Of a stretch of DNA of 64,000 nt, positions 40,045-48,907 are shown one piece after another. Every line of letters starts with the position of its first letter. The stretch's first letter is position 1. Source of the DNA: Nocardioidaceae bacterium. Its GTDB lineage: Bacteria > Actinomycetota > Actinomycetes > Propionibacteriales > Nocardioidaceae. The notes below the pieces were generated by a model, which saw only the letters and a program-made list of their open reading frames with translations, made no database searches and was not told where the DNA came from. The stretch lies in the NCBI GenBank assembly GCA_030447865.1, contig JAUJOD010000001.1:62001-126000 (forward strand), written 5' to 3'. The position numbers and the translations under genes are program-made.

Positions 40045-40608
40045 ATGGGTCCGCACTCGGGCGAGACTTTCGCACGTAGGCTAGGCAGCCCGTCCCGTCG
40101 TCGGAGGAAGAGCGCGGTCTTGCTGCAGCGGTTACGCCAACTTGCCTCCGAGATGATGAAGTTCGGCGTCGTTGGTGCCGTGGGCTTCCTGGTGGACGTG
40201 TCGGTGTTCAACGCTTTGCGCTACCTCGGCGACCCCGGTGTGCTCGAGCACAAGCCGCTGACCGCCAAGGCCATCTCGGTCGCCGTAGCGACGGTGGTGA
40301 CTTACCTAGGCAACCGGCACTGGACGTGGTCGCACCGCGCTCGCAGCGGCGCCCGACGAGAGATGACGCTGTTCTTCTTCTTCAACGGTGTCGGTATGGC
40401 GATCGCGCTGGTGTGCTTGGCCATCTCCCACTACGTGCTCGACTTGCGCAGCCCGCTGGCTGACAACATCTCCGCCAACGGGGTCGGGCTGATCCTCGGC
40501 ATGGCGTTCCGGTTCTGGAGCTACCGCACCTTCGTGTTCCGCCACCATCACCCCGCCGAAGGATCCGAGTCGCCCGTGGCTCTGACGACGCCACGCTCGG
40601 ATCGTTAG
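40045..40608 (+). CDS. GtrA-like membrane protein
   Basis: Protein of about 187 aa with four TM helices (about 38-58, 74-92, 112-135, 147-165) and GtrA signatures MKFGVVGAVGFLVDVSVFNALRYL, VATVVTYLGNRHWTWSHR and GVGLILGMAFRFWSYRTFVFR. GtrA proteins help move or bind polyprenyl-linked sugars for glycan decoration. Its gene neighbours, purK and a PH-domain gene, match the mycobacterial arrangement. The start is uncertain: ATG 40045 is used, and an upstream start at 40000 is also open. The last 14 codons lie in the first copy of a three-copy tandem repeat. Confidence 0.85.
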   Translation: MGPHSGETFARRLGSPSRRRRKSAVLLQRLRQLASEMMKFGVVGAVGFLVDVSVFNALRYLGDPGVLEHKPLTAKAISVAVATVVTYLGNRHWTWSHRARSGARREMTLFFFFNGVGMAIALVCLAISHYVLDLRSPLADNISANGVGLILGMAFRFWSYRTFVFRHHHPAEGSESPVALTTPRSDR

Positions 40609-40746
40609 CGCTGGCCTGAGCAAAGGGCCGAGTCGCCCGTCGGGCTGACGACGCCACGCTCGGATCGTTAGCGCTGGCCTGAGCAAAGGGGCCGAGTCTC
40701 CCGTCGCTCTGACGACGCCACGCTCGGATCGTTAGCGCTGGTCTGA
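40565..40746. repeat. Three-copy 63/64-bp tandem repeat at gtrA 3' end
   Basis: Units start at 40565, 40628 and 40692, each beginning CCGAGT and containing GACGACGCCACGCTCGGATC and GTTAGCGCTGG. All three carry the TAG that ends gtrA in unit 1, so unit loss would leave the protein nearly unchanged. They lie between convergent gtrA and the PH-domain gene. Confidence 0.95.
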
Positions 40747-40759
40747 GCCGTCGCCGCGG

Positions 40760-41302
40760 TCACTGGCGGTACGGCGTCCAGCGACGGTCGGCGTCGCTCT
40801 CCCCCGGCAAGCCGCCAGGATCGCTGAACAGCAGGTCGGTCATCGCCAGTTGCAGGGCCCCCACCCGTGGCACATCGGGAAGCACCAGTCGGCCGCCCTC
40901 GCTCCCCTCGAAGATCACCAAGGTGCCGCAACCCAACAGCCGGTCAACCAAGCCGCGTTCGTAGCGCACGTCAGCGACGCGGTGCAACGGGATCTCGTGA
41001 CCGGTTCGAGTGAAGATCCCCGACCGGCTGATGAGACGACGGTTGGTGAGCGTGTACGACGCCGTCCGCCAGCGCAGGAACGGGCGCACCGTGAACCACA
41101 ACACCGCCAGGGCAGCCACCGCGAGCACAAGCCACCTGAGCTCGACGTAGCCTCCTCCGCTGGAGACCCCAGCCAGCAGGAACCCCGTCAGCGCGCAGGT
41201 GCAAAGCAGGCCGAGCACCGGCAGCACGAGCGCTTTCCAGTGCGTTCGGGTGAAGGCCACGACGTACTCGCCCTCGCCCAGACGTCTTGTGGAGATGCCC
41301 AT
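40760..41302 (-). CDS. Membrane PH-domain protein (Rv3278c-like)
   Basis: Protein of 180 aa: FTRTHWKALVLPVLGLLCTCALTGFLLAG and WLVLAVAALAVLWFTVRPFLRW form two TM helices (about 26-46, 55-76), and the bacterial PH (YdbS-like) domain follows with YTLTNRRLISRSGIFTRTGHEIPLHRVADVRYERGLVDRLLGCGTLVI. The function of this family is unknown; it is always near birA in actinobacteria as I recall it. ATG 41302 has GGGAGGG upstream. It starts 43 bp after birA on the same strand and is probably co-transcribed with it. Confidence 0.85.
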   Translation of the reverse strand: MGISTRRLGEGEYVVAFTRTHWKALVLPVLGLLCTCALTGFLLAGVSSGGGYVELRWLVLAVAALAVLWFTVRPFLRWRTASYTLTNRRLISRSGIFTRTGHEIPLHRVADVRYERGLVDRLLGCGTLVIFEGSEGGRLVLPDVPRVGALQLAMTDLLFSDPGGLPGESDADRRWTPYRQ

Positions 41303-41345
41303 CCGCCCTCCCGACGCCTCCTGCTTCCCGACACGTTCGATGGTG

Positions 41346-42179
41346 TCACGTCGACCGTTGAACATGCAGAACCTCGCCGGCAGCAAGCGCGACTTGGCCG
41401 TGTTGAGTGCGCACCAGGAGCCGCCCGGCCGCGTCGATCCCGACCGCCTCACCCTCGGGGGTCTCTCCGCTCGGCATGGCCACGCTCACCTGTTGGCTGA
41501 GCGTTGCGCAGGCGTCGACGTACGCCGAGTGCAGCCCGTGCTCGGGATCACCGCCCCAGCGCTGCCAGTCGGTCAGCAACCCCTCGAGGGCGCGCAGGAT
41601 GGCCCGGGCGAGCACCGTGCGGTCGGTGGTCGCCGCGCCCGCGAGCGCGAGCGACGTGGCATGCGGCACCGGCAGCTCAGCGGCGCGCAGCGAGACGTTG
41701 AGCCCGATGCCGATGACCGCAGCCGCCGGGTGGCCAGCGGTCTCAACCCGCTCGACCAGCAGCCCGGCCACTTTCCGGTCGTCGATGATGACGTCGTTTG
41801 GCCACTTCAGCGCGGCAGGCACTTGAGCCTCGTTGCGCAGTGCTGCTGCGACCGCCAGGCCGGCGAGTAGCGGTAGCCACGACCATCGCGCCACGTCGAC
41901 ATCGTGCGGCCGCACGAGCGCAGACATCGTGAGGCCGGAGCGAGCGGGTGTCGTCCACGCACGGCCTAGTCGGCCCCGGCCAGCCGTCTGGTGCTCGGCA
42001 ATCACGACGTGCCCGGACGCTCCGTCACGGGCGGCCAAGTCGGCCAGCACGGCGTTCGTCGAGGGGACCGCTGGGAGCACCTCGAGGCTGGTCCACAACG
42101 AGCCGGGTGTGATCAGCGAGCGGCGCAAAGCGGCGGCGTTGAGCGGCGGCCGGTCCAGATCGCCGTACATCGAGCTCAT
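41346..42179 (-). CDS. birA: Biotin--[acetyl-CoA-carboxylase] ligase
   Basis: Protein of 277 aa that activates biotin with ATP and attaches it to the carrier-protein lysine of the carboxylase. Blocks: [69 protein letters not shown] and [10 protein letters not shown], plus the small C-terminal SH3-like domain ([16 protein letters not shown]). There is no N-terminal helix-turn-helix, so it is a ligase only, not a repressor. It stands head-to-head with accD, 25 bp apart; its substrate, the biotin carrier, is encoded at 50940. ATG 42179 or 42170 may be the start. Confidence 0.95.
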   Translation of the reverse strand: MSSMYGDLDRPPLNAAALRRSLITPGSLWTSLEVLPAVPSTNAVLADLAARDGASGHVVIAEHQTAGRGRLGRAWTTPARSGLTMSALVRPHDVDVARWSWLPLLAGLAVAAALRNEAQVPAALKWPNDVIIDDRKVAGLLVERVETAGHPAAAVIGIGLNVSLRAAELPVPHATSLALAGAATTDRTVLARAILRALEGLLTDWQRWGGDPEHGLHSAYVDACATLSQQVSVAMPSGETPEGEAVGIDAAGRLLVRTQHGQVALAAGEVLHVQRST

Positions 42180-42187
42180 CGGCGTCC

Positions 42188-42197
42188 ACGCTACGCT
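42188..42197. promoter_or_regulatory. Overlapping divergent -10 hexamers of birA and accD
   Basis: TAGCGT (minus, 42188-42193, 8 nt before birA ATG 42179) and TACGCT (plus, 42192-42197, 7 nt before accD GTG 42205) share the two bases TA. Polymerase cannot occupy both at once, so ligase and carboxylase transcription may compete. Confidence 0.45.
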
Positions 42198-42204
42198 GCC
42201 GTCC

Positions 42205-43782
42205 GTGAGCGACGCCGACATCCACACCACGGCCGGCAAGCTCGCCGACCTCGAGCAGCGGCTCGAGGCGGCGGTGCACGCCGGGTCAGAGCGCGCGATC
42301 GAGAAGCAGCACGCGAAGGGCAAGCTGACCGCTCGCGAGCGGGTCGCGCTGCTGCTCGACGAGGGGTCGTTCGTCGAGCTCGACGAGTTGGCGAGGCACC
42401 GCTCGACGAACTTCGGCATGGAACAGAACCGCCCGTACGGCGACGGGGTGGTCACCGGCTACGGCACCATCGACGACCGCCCGGTGTGCGTCTTCGCCCA
42501 AGACTTCACCGTGTTCGGGGGCAGCCTCGGCCAGGTGTTCGGCGAGAAGATCGTCAAAGTCATGGACCTGGCGATGAAGACCGGCTGCCCGATCATCGGC
42601 ATCAACGACTCGGGCGGGGCGCGGATTCAAGAGGGCGTGGTCTCACTCGGGCTGTACGGCGAGATCTTCCGCCGCAACGTGCACGCCTCGGGCGTCATCC
42701 CGCAGATCTCGCTGATCATGGGTCCGTGCGCCGGCGGAGCGGTGTACTCCCCTGCGGTGACCGACTTCACCGTGATGGTCGACAAGACCTCACACATGTT
42801 CATCACCGGCCCGGACGTGATCAAGACGGTCACCGGCGAGGAAGTCACGATGGAGGAGCTGGGTGGCGCGCACACCCACAACTCCAAGAGCGGCAACGCA
42901 CACTACCTCGGCTCGGACGAGGACGACGCCATTGACTACGTCAAGGCGCTGCTGTCGTACCTGCCCCAGAACAACCTCGAGGACCCGCCGGCGTACGACG
43001 GCGAAGGTGTCGATCTCAGCATCGACGACACGGATCTGTCGCTCGACAGGCTCATCCCCGACTCACCCAACCAGCCCTACGACATGCACACGGTGATCGA
43101 GGCGGTGCTCGACGACGCGGAGTTCCTCGAGGTGCAGGCGCTGTTCGCGCCGAACATCCTGGTCGGATTCGGCCGCGTAGAGGGCAGGTCGGTCGGTGTG
43201 GTCGCGAACCAGCCGATGCAGTACGCCGGCACGCTCGACATCGACGCCTCGGAGAAGGGCGCGCGGTTCGTGCGCACCTGCGACGCCTTCAACGTGCCGG
43301 TGCTCACCTTCGTCGACGTACCCGGATTTCTCCCCGGCACCAGCCAGGAGTGGAACGGCATCATCCGGCGCGGTGCCAAGCTGCTCTACGCGTACGCCGA
43401 GGCGACAGTGCCGCTCATCACCGTGATCACTCGCAAGGCCTACGGCGGTGCGTACGACGTGATGGGGTCCAAGCACCTCGGCGCCGACATCAACGTGGCG
43501 TGGCCGACTGCGCAGGTCGCGGTGATGGGCGCGCAAGGCGCGGTCAACCTCCTATACCGAACAGAGCTCGCCGCGGCCGAGGACGTGGAGGCGGCCAGGG
43601 CTGACCTCATCGCCGACTACGAGGACACCCTGGCCAATCCTTACGTCGCCGCTGAACGCGGCTACATCGACGCCGTGATCGCTCCGCACGAGACCCGGTC
43701 GGAGATCGTGCGCTCACTGCGGTTGCTGCGGAACAAGCGGGAGACCCTGCCGCCGAAGAAGCATGGGAACATCCCGCTGTGA
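42205..43782 (+). CDS. accD: Acyl-CoA carboxylase beta subunit (AccD5-like)
   Basis: Carboxyltransferase of 525 aa that moves CO2 from carboxybiotin to propionyl- or acetyl-CoA. N-domain: [67 protein letters not shown] and [13 protein letters not shown]-domain: [59 protein letters not shown] and GAQGAVNL. Length and motifs fit AccD5/PccB. Substrate preference depends on one or two residues that I cannot assign safely. It is coupled to accE (GTGA overlap). Confidence 0.95.
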   Translation: MSDADIHTTAGKLADLEQRLEAAVHAGSERAIEKQHAKGKLTARERVALLLDEGSFVELDELARHRSTNFGMEQNRPYGDGVVTGYGTIDDRPVCVFAQDFTVFGGSLGQVFGEKIVKVMDLAMKTGCPIIGINDSGGARIQEGVVSLGLYGEIFRRNVHASGVIPQISLIMGPCAGGAVYSPAVTDFTVMVDKTSHMFITGPDVIKTVTGEEVTMEELGGAHTHNSKSGNAHYLGSDEDDAIDYVKALLSYLPQNNLEDPPAYDGEGVDLSIDDTDLSLDRLIPDSPNQPYDMHTVIEAVLDDAEFLEVQALFAPNILVGFGRVEGRSVGVVANQPMQYAGTLDIDASEKGARFVRTCDAFNVPVLTFVDVPGFLPGTSQEWNGIIRRGAKLLYAYAEATVPLITVITRKAYGGAYDVMGSKHLGADINVAWPTAQVAVMGAQGAVNLLYRTELAAAEDVEAARADLIADYEDTLANPYVAAERGYIDAVIAPHETRSEIVRSLRLLRNKRETLPPKKHGNIPL

Positions 43783-44006
43783 TCGAGGACGCCGCCACCG
43801 CACCGTTGTTGCGGGTCATCAAGGGAGACCCCACCAGCGAGGAACTGGCTGCGCTGGTGGCCATCTTGGCGGCCCGTCGGACCGCCGACTCGGCAGCCGA
43901 CGTTGTCGACGTACGCCGATCTCGGTGGTCGTCGCCCGAGTCCAGGCTGCGCGGCGCACATCGCCCAGGTCCTGGTCGTTGGCGAGCAAGCGCCTTCCCC
44001 GGCTGA
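43779..44006 (+). CDS. accE: Acyl-CoA carboxylase epsilon subunit
   Basis: Protein of 75 aa. The N-terminal [25 protein letters not shown] is the signature of AccE, the small subunit that bridges AccA and AccD in actinobacterial complexes. The rest is an Arg/Ser-rich tail with [15 protein letters not shown] 43779 overlaps the accD stop. It is the last gene of the accDE unit; the biotinylated alpha subunit is encoded about 7 kb away at 50940. Confidence 0.9.
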   Translation: MIEDAATAPLLRVIKGDPTSEELAALVAILAARRTADSAADVVDVRRSRWSSPESRLRGAHRPGPGRWRASAFPG

Positions 44007-44014
44007 ACCGGGGA
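43996..44014. terminator. Hairpin across the accE stop, between convergent genes
   Basis: Arms TCCCCGG / CCGGGGA (7 bp) with loop CTGAA that contains the accE TGA. It lies 9 bp before the end of the convergent sigma gene and could serve both strands. Confidence 0.55.
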
Positions 44015-44022
44015 GACGGGCA

Positions 44023-45249
44023 CTACCCCAGCTGGTCGCGGCGGCGTGTCAGGTAAGCGGTCTCGGCGGTGTTGCCCGCTAGCTCGATGGCTTTGTCGTA
44101 CGCCGCCCGCGACTGCTGACTGCAGCCCAGCCGGCGCAGCAGATCGGCGCGCGTCGCATGGTAGGCGTGATAGCCGGCCAACGCGTCCTGGAGACGGTCG
44201 ACCGCCGCCAGTGCCACCTCCGGTCCGTCAAGCTCGGCAACCGCGATGGCCCGGTTAAGGCCGACGATCGGCGAGGGGTCGAGCCGGATGAGCTGATCGT
44301 AGAGAGCGACGACCTGCGACCAGTCGGTGTCGCGTACGTCGCGGGCGGAGGTGTGCACGGCGTTGATCGCGGCGAGTATCTGGTAGCGCCCCGGAGCGAC
44401 CCCGGAGGCCAGGCGCTCGCGCACCAGCCGGTGACCCTCGGCGACCAGCGCCGTGTCCCAAGCCCCACGGTCCTGCTCGTCGAGGGTGACGAGTTCGCCG
44501 CTGGTGGAAACTCGGGCGGCGCGGCGGGCCTCGGTGAGGACCATCAGCGCCAGCAGCCCGGCCACCTCACCATCCTGCGGCATGAGGGCACGGAGCAGGC
44601 GAGTCAGCCGGATCGCCTCGGCGGTCAGGTCGTGACGCACAGGGTCGGTGTCGGGGCCGGTCGCCAGGTAGCCCTCGTTGAAGACCAGAAAGAGGACGGC
44701 GAGTACGCCGGAGACGCGTGCCGGGAGATCCTCCGCGGACGGCACCCGGTAGGGGATGCGAGCCGTCTTGATCTTGGCCTTCGCGCGGGTGATCCGTTGC
44801 CCCATCGTGCTCTCTTGCACCAGGAAGGCACGGGCGATCTCGGGCACGGTCAGACCGCCGACCATGCGCAGCGTCAGCGCCACGCGGGTCTCCATCGCGA
44901 GCGCGGGGTGACAGCAGGTGAAGATCAGCCGGAGCCGCTCGTCGTCGATGGCCCCGAGAGGCTCGGGCGGGTCGTCGTCGTACACCAGCTGAGCCTCCTT
45001 CTGCTTGTCGTCGCGCTTGTTCTCGCGCCGGATCCGGTCGATGGCCTTGCGATTGGCGGTGGTGGTCAGCCAGGCGCCGGGGTTGGGGGGCACGCCGTCG
45101 GCCGGCCACCGCTCCACGGCGGTCGCGAACGCCTCGGCGGCCGCCTCCTCGGCAATGTCGAGGTCACCGAAACGCCTGGTCAGGGAGGCGACCACCCGCG
45201 CCCACTCCTCGTGGTGGGCTTGGGTGATCGCCTCCCGGACGTCGCTCAC
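44023..45249 (-). CDS. ECF42-type sigma factor with C-terminal extension (DUF6596)
   Basis: Protein of 408 aa. Region 2 (about 10-75: RRFGDLDIAEEAAAEAFATAVERWP, WLTTTANRKAIDRIRRE), region 4 (about 110-170: RLIFTCCHPALAMETRVALTLRMVGGLTVPEIARAFLVQESTMGQRITRAK), then a long C-terminal domain of about 230 aa with FNEGYLATG and TPR-like helices (WSQVVALYDQLIRLDPSPIVGLNRAIAVAEL). This is the architecture of the ECF group paired with DGPF/YCII proteins. No anti-sigma factor is present; the extension is thought to control activity in this group. GTG 45249 overlaps the DGPF gene stop (GTGA). Confidence 0.9.
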   Translation of the reverse strand: MSDVREAITQAHHEEWARVVASLTRRFGDLDIAEEAAAEAFATAVERWPADGVPPNPGAWLTTTANRKAIDRIRRENKRDDKQKEAQLVYDDDPPEPLGAIDDERLRLIFTCCHPALAMETRVALTLRMVGGLTVPEIARAFLVQESTMGQRITRAKAKIKTARIPYRVPSAEDLPARVSGVLAVLFLVFNEGYLATGPDTDPVRHDLTAEAIRLTRLLRALMPQDGEVAGLLALMVLTEARRAARVSTSGELVTLDEQDRGAWDTALVAEGHRLVRERLASGVAPGRYQILAAINAVHTSARDVRDTDWSQVVALYDQLIRLDPSPIVGLNRAIAVAELDGPEVALAAVDRLQDALAGYHAYHATRADLLRRLGCSQQSRAAYDKAIELAGNTAETAYLTRRRDQLG

Positions 45250-45569
45250 TGGAACGGCCGCACCTCGACCTTGCGATCGCAGATCTTCGACGCCTCGGTG
45301 GCGAGCTTGAGCGCCACGTCGAGGTCGGGGGCCTCCCACACCCACACGCCGGCAAGGTACTCCTTCGACTCCAGGAAGGGCCCGTCGCTGAGCACCGCCT
45401 GCTCGCCCCGGTTGTCGATAACCGTGGCCGCGTTGGTGTCTGCGAGTCCGCCCGCGAAAACCCAGTAGCCCTCGGCGATCAGTCGTTGGTTGAACGCGCT
45501 GATGGCAGGCTGCCTGTCGGTGCTGCCGGGATTGCTCTTGTCATCGATCACGGAAACCAGATACTGCAT
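45246..45569 (-). CDS. DGPF/YCII-related protein
   Basis: Protein of 107 aa: MQYLVSVIDDKSN at the N-terminus, LIAEGYWVFAGGLAD, and the name-giving DGPFLESKEYLAGVWVWEAPD. It is a ferredoxin-like dimer family with unknown chemistry that is genetically tied to ECF42-type sigma factors. Translation is coupled to the sigma gene through GTGA. The 171 bp upstream, up to the divergent HNH gene, hold the promoters of both; the DGPF side has only A/T-rich TTTCTTTTACGC as a landmark. Confidence 0.9.
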   Translation of the reverse strand: MQYLVSVIDDKSNPGSTDRQPAISAFNQRLIAEGYWVFAGGLADTNAATVIDNRGEQAVLSDGPFLESKEYLAGVWVWEAPDLDVALKLATEASKICDRKVEVRPFQ

Positions 45570-45692
45570 CGTGCATCATCTCCTGTGGTCTGGGCGCCCC
45601 TCGTGGGCGGCCGCTCACCCCTGCTACGAATGCCGCTGCCCCGATCCGACACCGCCTCCCGGATGTCTTTCAAGGACTTTCTTTTACGCTGA

Positions 45693-45708
45693 CCGAACAG
45701 GAGTTCGA
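45693..45708 (+). promoter_or_regulatory. LexA-like SOS box upstream of HNH gene
   Basis: CCGAACAGGAGTTCGA has one mismatch, at the first position, to TCGAAC-N4-GTTCGA. It ends 20 bp before the -10 hexamer, over the -35 area. Confidence 0.7.
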
Positions 45709-45728
45709 AAACTGTCGGTGGTCGGGTA

Positions 45729-45734
45729 TAGGTT
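45729..45734 (+). promoter_or_regulatory. Putative leaderless -10 of HNH gene
   Basis: TAGGTT, 6 nt before ATG 45741. Confidence 0.45.
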
Positions 45735-45740
45735 CGATGC

Positions 45741-47084
45741 ATGTTCGACACCGACCTCTCCGCTCTCGGCGCTGCTGCCACGTTGGCCGCAGCGGCGGAG
45801 GCGCGGGCGGTTGTTGACCGGGCGGAGGTGAGACTGCTCGACGTCGCGGCGCATTGGGGCGATCTGCACGGCCACCTCGAGCAGGGAGTCGACCACCGGT
45901 CGCTGCCGGGCATGGAGCAGCTCATCACGCTTGGTGGGGAGGGTACGCCCGAGGTAGCCGAGTTCGCCCCAGCTGAGCTGGGTGCCGAGCTGGCGATGTC
46001 GCCGTACGCCGCCGCCCGGCTCATCGGTGACGCCTTCGATCTGCGCCACCGGCTGCCCCGGCTGTGGGCGCGGATCGTGGCCGGTGAGGTTCGGCCGTGG
46101 ATCGGCCGCAAGACCGCCGAAGCCACCCGCAGCCTGTCTTTCGACGTCGTAGCCATAGTTGATCGGCGGGTGACCCCGTGGGCGCACTCGATCAGCTGGG
46201 GACGGCTCGAAGCACTCATCGCCCGCACGGTGGCAGCAGCCGACCCAGTCGCAGCAGCAGCGGCCGCCCAGCACGCCGAGCAGCAGCAAGGTGTATGGGT
46301 TGGTCAGTCCAGCGACCATGGCATCAAGGACATCTTCATCCGCACCGAGGCGCCGAACGCGATCTGGTTCGACGCCTCCATCGACCGAGTCGCCGACAGC
46401 CTCGGTTTGCTGGGTGACACCGACAGCAAAGACATCCGGCGAGCACGCGCGGTCGGGGTGCTGGCGCAGCCGCAGCAGGCACTCGACCTGTTCGCCAGCA
46501 CCGCCCGGCTGGCCGCCGGCGGCAACGCCAAACCAGACCCGCAAACCACGACCCCCGCAGTTGGCGGCTGCGGGATTGACCCGCGGCCACCGGCGACCCT
46601 GTACATCCACCTCAGCGACAACTCCTTCACCCGCGACGAGCATGGGGTGGCCAGGTTCGAAGGGATCGGCCCGGTCACCATCGACCAGGTCAAGAAGTGG
46701 CTCGGCCACTGCCACGTGACGGTGAAACCGGTCATCGACCTGGCCAACCAGGCACCCGTCGACGGCTACGAAGTCCCCGACCGGTTACGCGAAGCAATGC
46801 ACCTGCGCAGCCCGGTCGACGTGTTCCCCTACGCCACCAACACCACCCGCACCAAACAAGCCGACCACTCCGACCCCTACGTCGACCCCGGCCAAGGCGG
46901 GCCACCAGGCCAAACCCGGCTCGACAACCTCGCCCCCATGGTCACCTTCCACCACCGGATCAAGACCCACAGCCGATGGCAGGTCCGACAAGCGTTCAAC
47001 GGGGTCTTCGTATGGCGATCACCCCACGGCCGCTGCTACCTCGTCGACTCCACCGGCACTCAACCGGCAACTACAGCAGCCTGA
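45741..47084 (+). CDS. DUF222/HNH (13E12-like) protein with degenerate HNH site
   Basis: Protein of 447 aa. The DUF222 part (about 25-330) has EARAVVDRAEVRLLDVAAHWGDLH, MSPYAAARLIGDAFDLRHRLP and RARAVGVLAQPQQALDLF. At the C-terminus the usual zinc-binding CxxPGC element is replaced by VDVFPYATNTT. The remaining HNH-like residues are ADHSDPY, TRLDNLAPM and FHHRIKTH. The nuclease centre is thus incomplete, or of the diverged type seen in part of this family. Its full length argues against simple decay. It is transcribed away from the ECF/DGPF pair and preceded by a LexA-like box. Confidence 0.85.
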   Translation: MFDTDLSALGAAATLAAAAEARAVVDRAEVRLLDVAAHWGDLHGHLEQGVDHRSLPGMEQLITLGGEGTPEVAEFAPAELGAELAMSPYAAARLIGDAFDLRHRLPRLWARIVAGEVRPWIGRKTAEATRSLSFDVVAIVDRRVTPWAHSISWGRLEALIARTVAAADPVAAAAAAQHAEQQQGVWVGQSSDHGIKDIFIRTEAPNAIWFDASIDRVADSLGLLGDTDSKDIRRARAVGVLAQPQQALDLFASTARLAAGGNAKPDPQTTTPAVGGCGIDPRPPATLYIHLSDNSFTRDEHGVARFEGIGPVTIDQVKKWLGHCHVTVKPVIDLANQAPVDGYEVPDRLREAMHLRSPVDVFPYATNTTRTKQADHSDPYVDPGQGGPPGQTRLDNLAPMVTFHHRIKTHSRWQVRQAFNGVFVWRSPHGRCYLVDSTGTQPATTAA

Positions 47085-47178
47085 CGACGCGCTGCCCGCT
47101 GAACGGTGCCTGCTGTGCCGTGGCAGCACTGCGCCACCAGCGTTCCGGGCGGCAGGCAGGCAATCGACTTCGCCTCGA

Positions 47179-47184
47179 TAGGGT
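47179..47184 (+). promoter_or_regulatory. Putative leaderless -10 of DUF885 gene
   Basis: TAGGGT, 7 nt before ATG 47192. Confidence 0.45.
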
Positions 47185-47191
47185 CGCCGCT

Positions 47192-48907
47192 ATGACTGTT
47201 GCCGCCTCCCAGGGCGCTGAATCCCCCATCGACGCCATCGCCGACGCCTTCGTTGCGGACTACGTCGACCTCGATCCGCTCGCTGCGACGTACCTGGGGA
47301 TCGGTGGCCATGACCACCAGGTAACCGACCTCTCCCCGGTCGGCTTCGCCGCCAGGTACGACCTCACCCGTCGCGCTCTGACCGCCATGGAAGCCACCCC
47401 AGCTACCGGCGACAGAGAACAGGCAGCCAAGGACTCGTTCATCGAGCGCCTGACCGTGAGCATCGATCAGTACGACGCCGGGACGTCCCAGTCGCAGATC
47501 AGCGTGATCAGCAGCGAGCTGCACAACCTCCGGAGTGTGTTCGACCTCATGGACACCGACTCAGCCGACGCATGGGACAACATCGGTGCGCGGCTCGCGG
47601 CGATACCGACAGCCCTTGACGGCTACCGCCAGACCCTCATCAGCAGCGCCGACAACGGGCACATCTCAGCCAAGCGACAGATCGCCGCGGTGGCGGCCCA
47701 GGTCCGCACGTGGACCGGTGAAGAAGGGGAAGCCGGCAACTTCTTCACGTCCCTGATGCAGCAGCGCAACGTCCCAACCGGGCCGTCGTCGGAGTCGCAG
47801 GTCTCCGACCTCGAGCGGAACGCCGTCGCCGCCAGCGACGCCTTTGCTGAGTTCGGCGCTTTCCTCGAGCAAGAGCTGCTCCCGCGAGGCCGCGAGAAGG
47901 ACGGCGTCGGCGAGGAGATCTACGCCATCGAGTCGCGGGCGTTCCTCGGCGCCGCGATCGATCTGGAAGAGACCTACCACTGGGGCTGGGAGGAGCTGCA
48001 CCGCATCGAGCAAGAGATGGCGCAGGTGGCTGGTCAGGTCAGTCCTGGCGGCTCAGTCGACGACGCGGTCGCCGAACTCGACGCCGACCTGCAGCGAAAC
48101 GTCCAGGGCAAGGAGAACTTCCGCGCCTGGATGCAAGAGCTGGCGGACAAGACGATCGCGGAGTTGACCGACGTCCACTTCGACATCCCTGAGCCGGTAC
48201 GCCGCATCGAGTGCCGCATCGCTCCCACCAGCGACGGCGGCATCTACTACACCGGTCCGAGCGAGGACTTCACGCGGCCTGGGCGGATGTGGTGGGCGGT
48301 CCCCGACGGCGTCGACACGTTCTCCACCTGGCGCGAGGTCACGACCGTCTTCCACGAGGGTGTGCCGGGCCACCATCTGCAGGTCGGCCAGACGGCGTAC
48401 CGCAGTGAGCTGCTCAACCGGTGGCAGCGCACGATGTGCTGGGTGTCTGGTCACGGCGAGGGGTGGGCGTTGTACGCCGAGCGGCTGATGGACGACCTCG
48501 GATACCTGCAGGACCCGGGCGACAAGCTCGGCATGCTCGACGGGCAGGCGATGCGCGCGGCGCGAGTGATCATCGACATCGGGATGCACCTCGAGCTGAC
48601 GATCCCATCGGACAACCCGTTCGGCTTTCACCCCGGCGAGATCTGGAACGCCGACCTCGGCCTTGAGTTCATGCGCCAGCACTGCCGGCTGGGCGACGCG
48701 ATGATCCGCTTCGAGGTCGACCGCTACCTCGGGTGGCCGGGCCAGGCTCCGTCGTACAAAGTCGGTGAACGCATCTGGCTGCAGGCGCGAGAGGAGGTCC
48801 GACGGCGCAAGGGCGACTCCTTTGACCTCAAGGCGTTTCACCGCTCCGCTCTTGACCTCGGCTCACTCGGGCTTGACCCGCTGCGCGAGGCGCTAGCCCG
48901 GTTGTGA
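47192..48907 (+). CDS. DUF885 family putative metallopeptidase
   Basis: Protein of 571 aa with the all-helical DUF885 architecture. The zinc site HEGVPGHHLQ (about 388-397) is complete, followed by WVSGHGEGWALYAERLMDDLGY, which carries the third ligand. N-terminal DAIADAFVADYVDLDPLAATYLGIGGHDH and mid-part FLGAAIDLEETYHWGWEELHRIEQEM are family blocks. There is no signal peptide, so it is likely cytoplasmic. The natural peptide substrate is unknown. It overlaps maf by 4 nt (GTGA). Confidence 0.9.
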   Translation: MTVAASQGAESPIDAIADAFVADYVDLDPLAATYLGIGGHDHQVTDLSPVGFAARYDLTRRALTAMEATPATGDREQAAKDSFIERLTVSIDQYDAGTSQSQISVISSELHNLRSVFDLMDTDSADAWDNIGARLAAIPTALDGYRQTLISSADNGHISAKRQIAAVAAQVRTWTGEEGEAGNFFTSLMQQRNVPTGPSSESQVSDLERNAVAASDAFAEFGAFLEQELLPRGREKDGVGEEIYAIESRAFLGAAIDLEETYHWGWEELHRIEQEMAQVAGQVSPGGSVDDAVAELDADLQRNVQGKENFRAWMQELADKTIAELTDVHFDIPEPVRRIECRIAPTSDGGIYYTGPSEDFTRPGRMWWAVPDGVDTFSTWREVTTVFHEGVPGHHLQVGQTAYRSELLNRWQRTMCWVSGHGEGWALYAERLMDDLGYLQDPGDKLGMLDGQAMRAARVIIDIGMHLELTIPSDNPFGFHPGEIWNADLGLEFMRQHCRLGDAMIRFEVDRYLGWPGQAPSYKVGERIWLQAREEVRRRKGDSFDLKAFHRSALDLGSLGLDPLREALARL

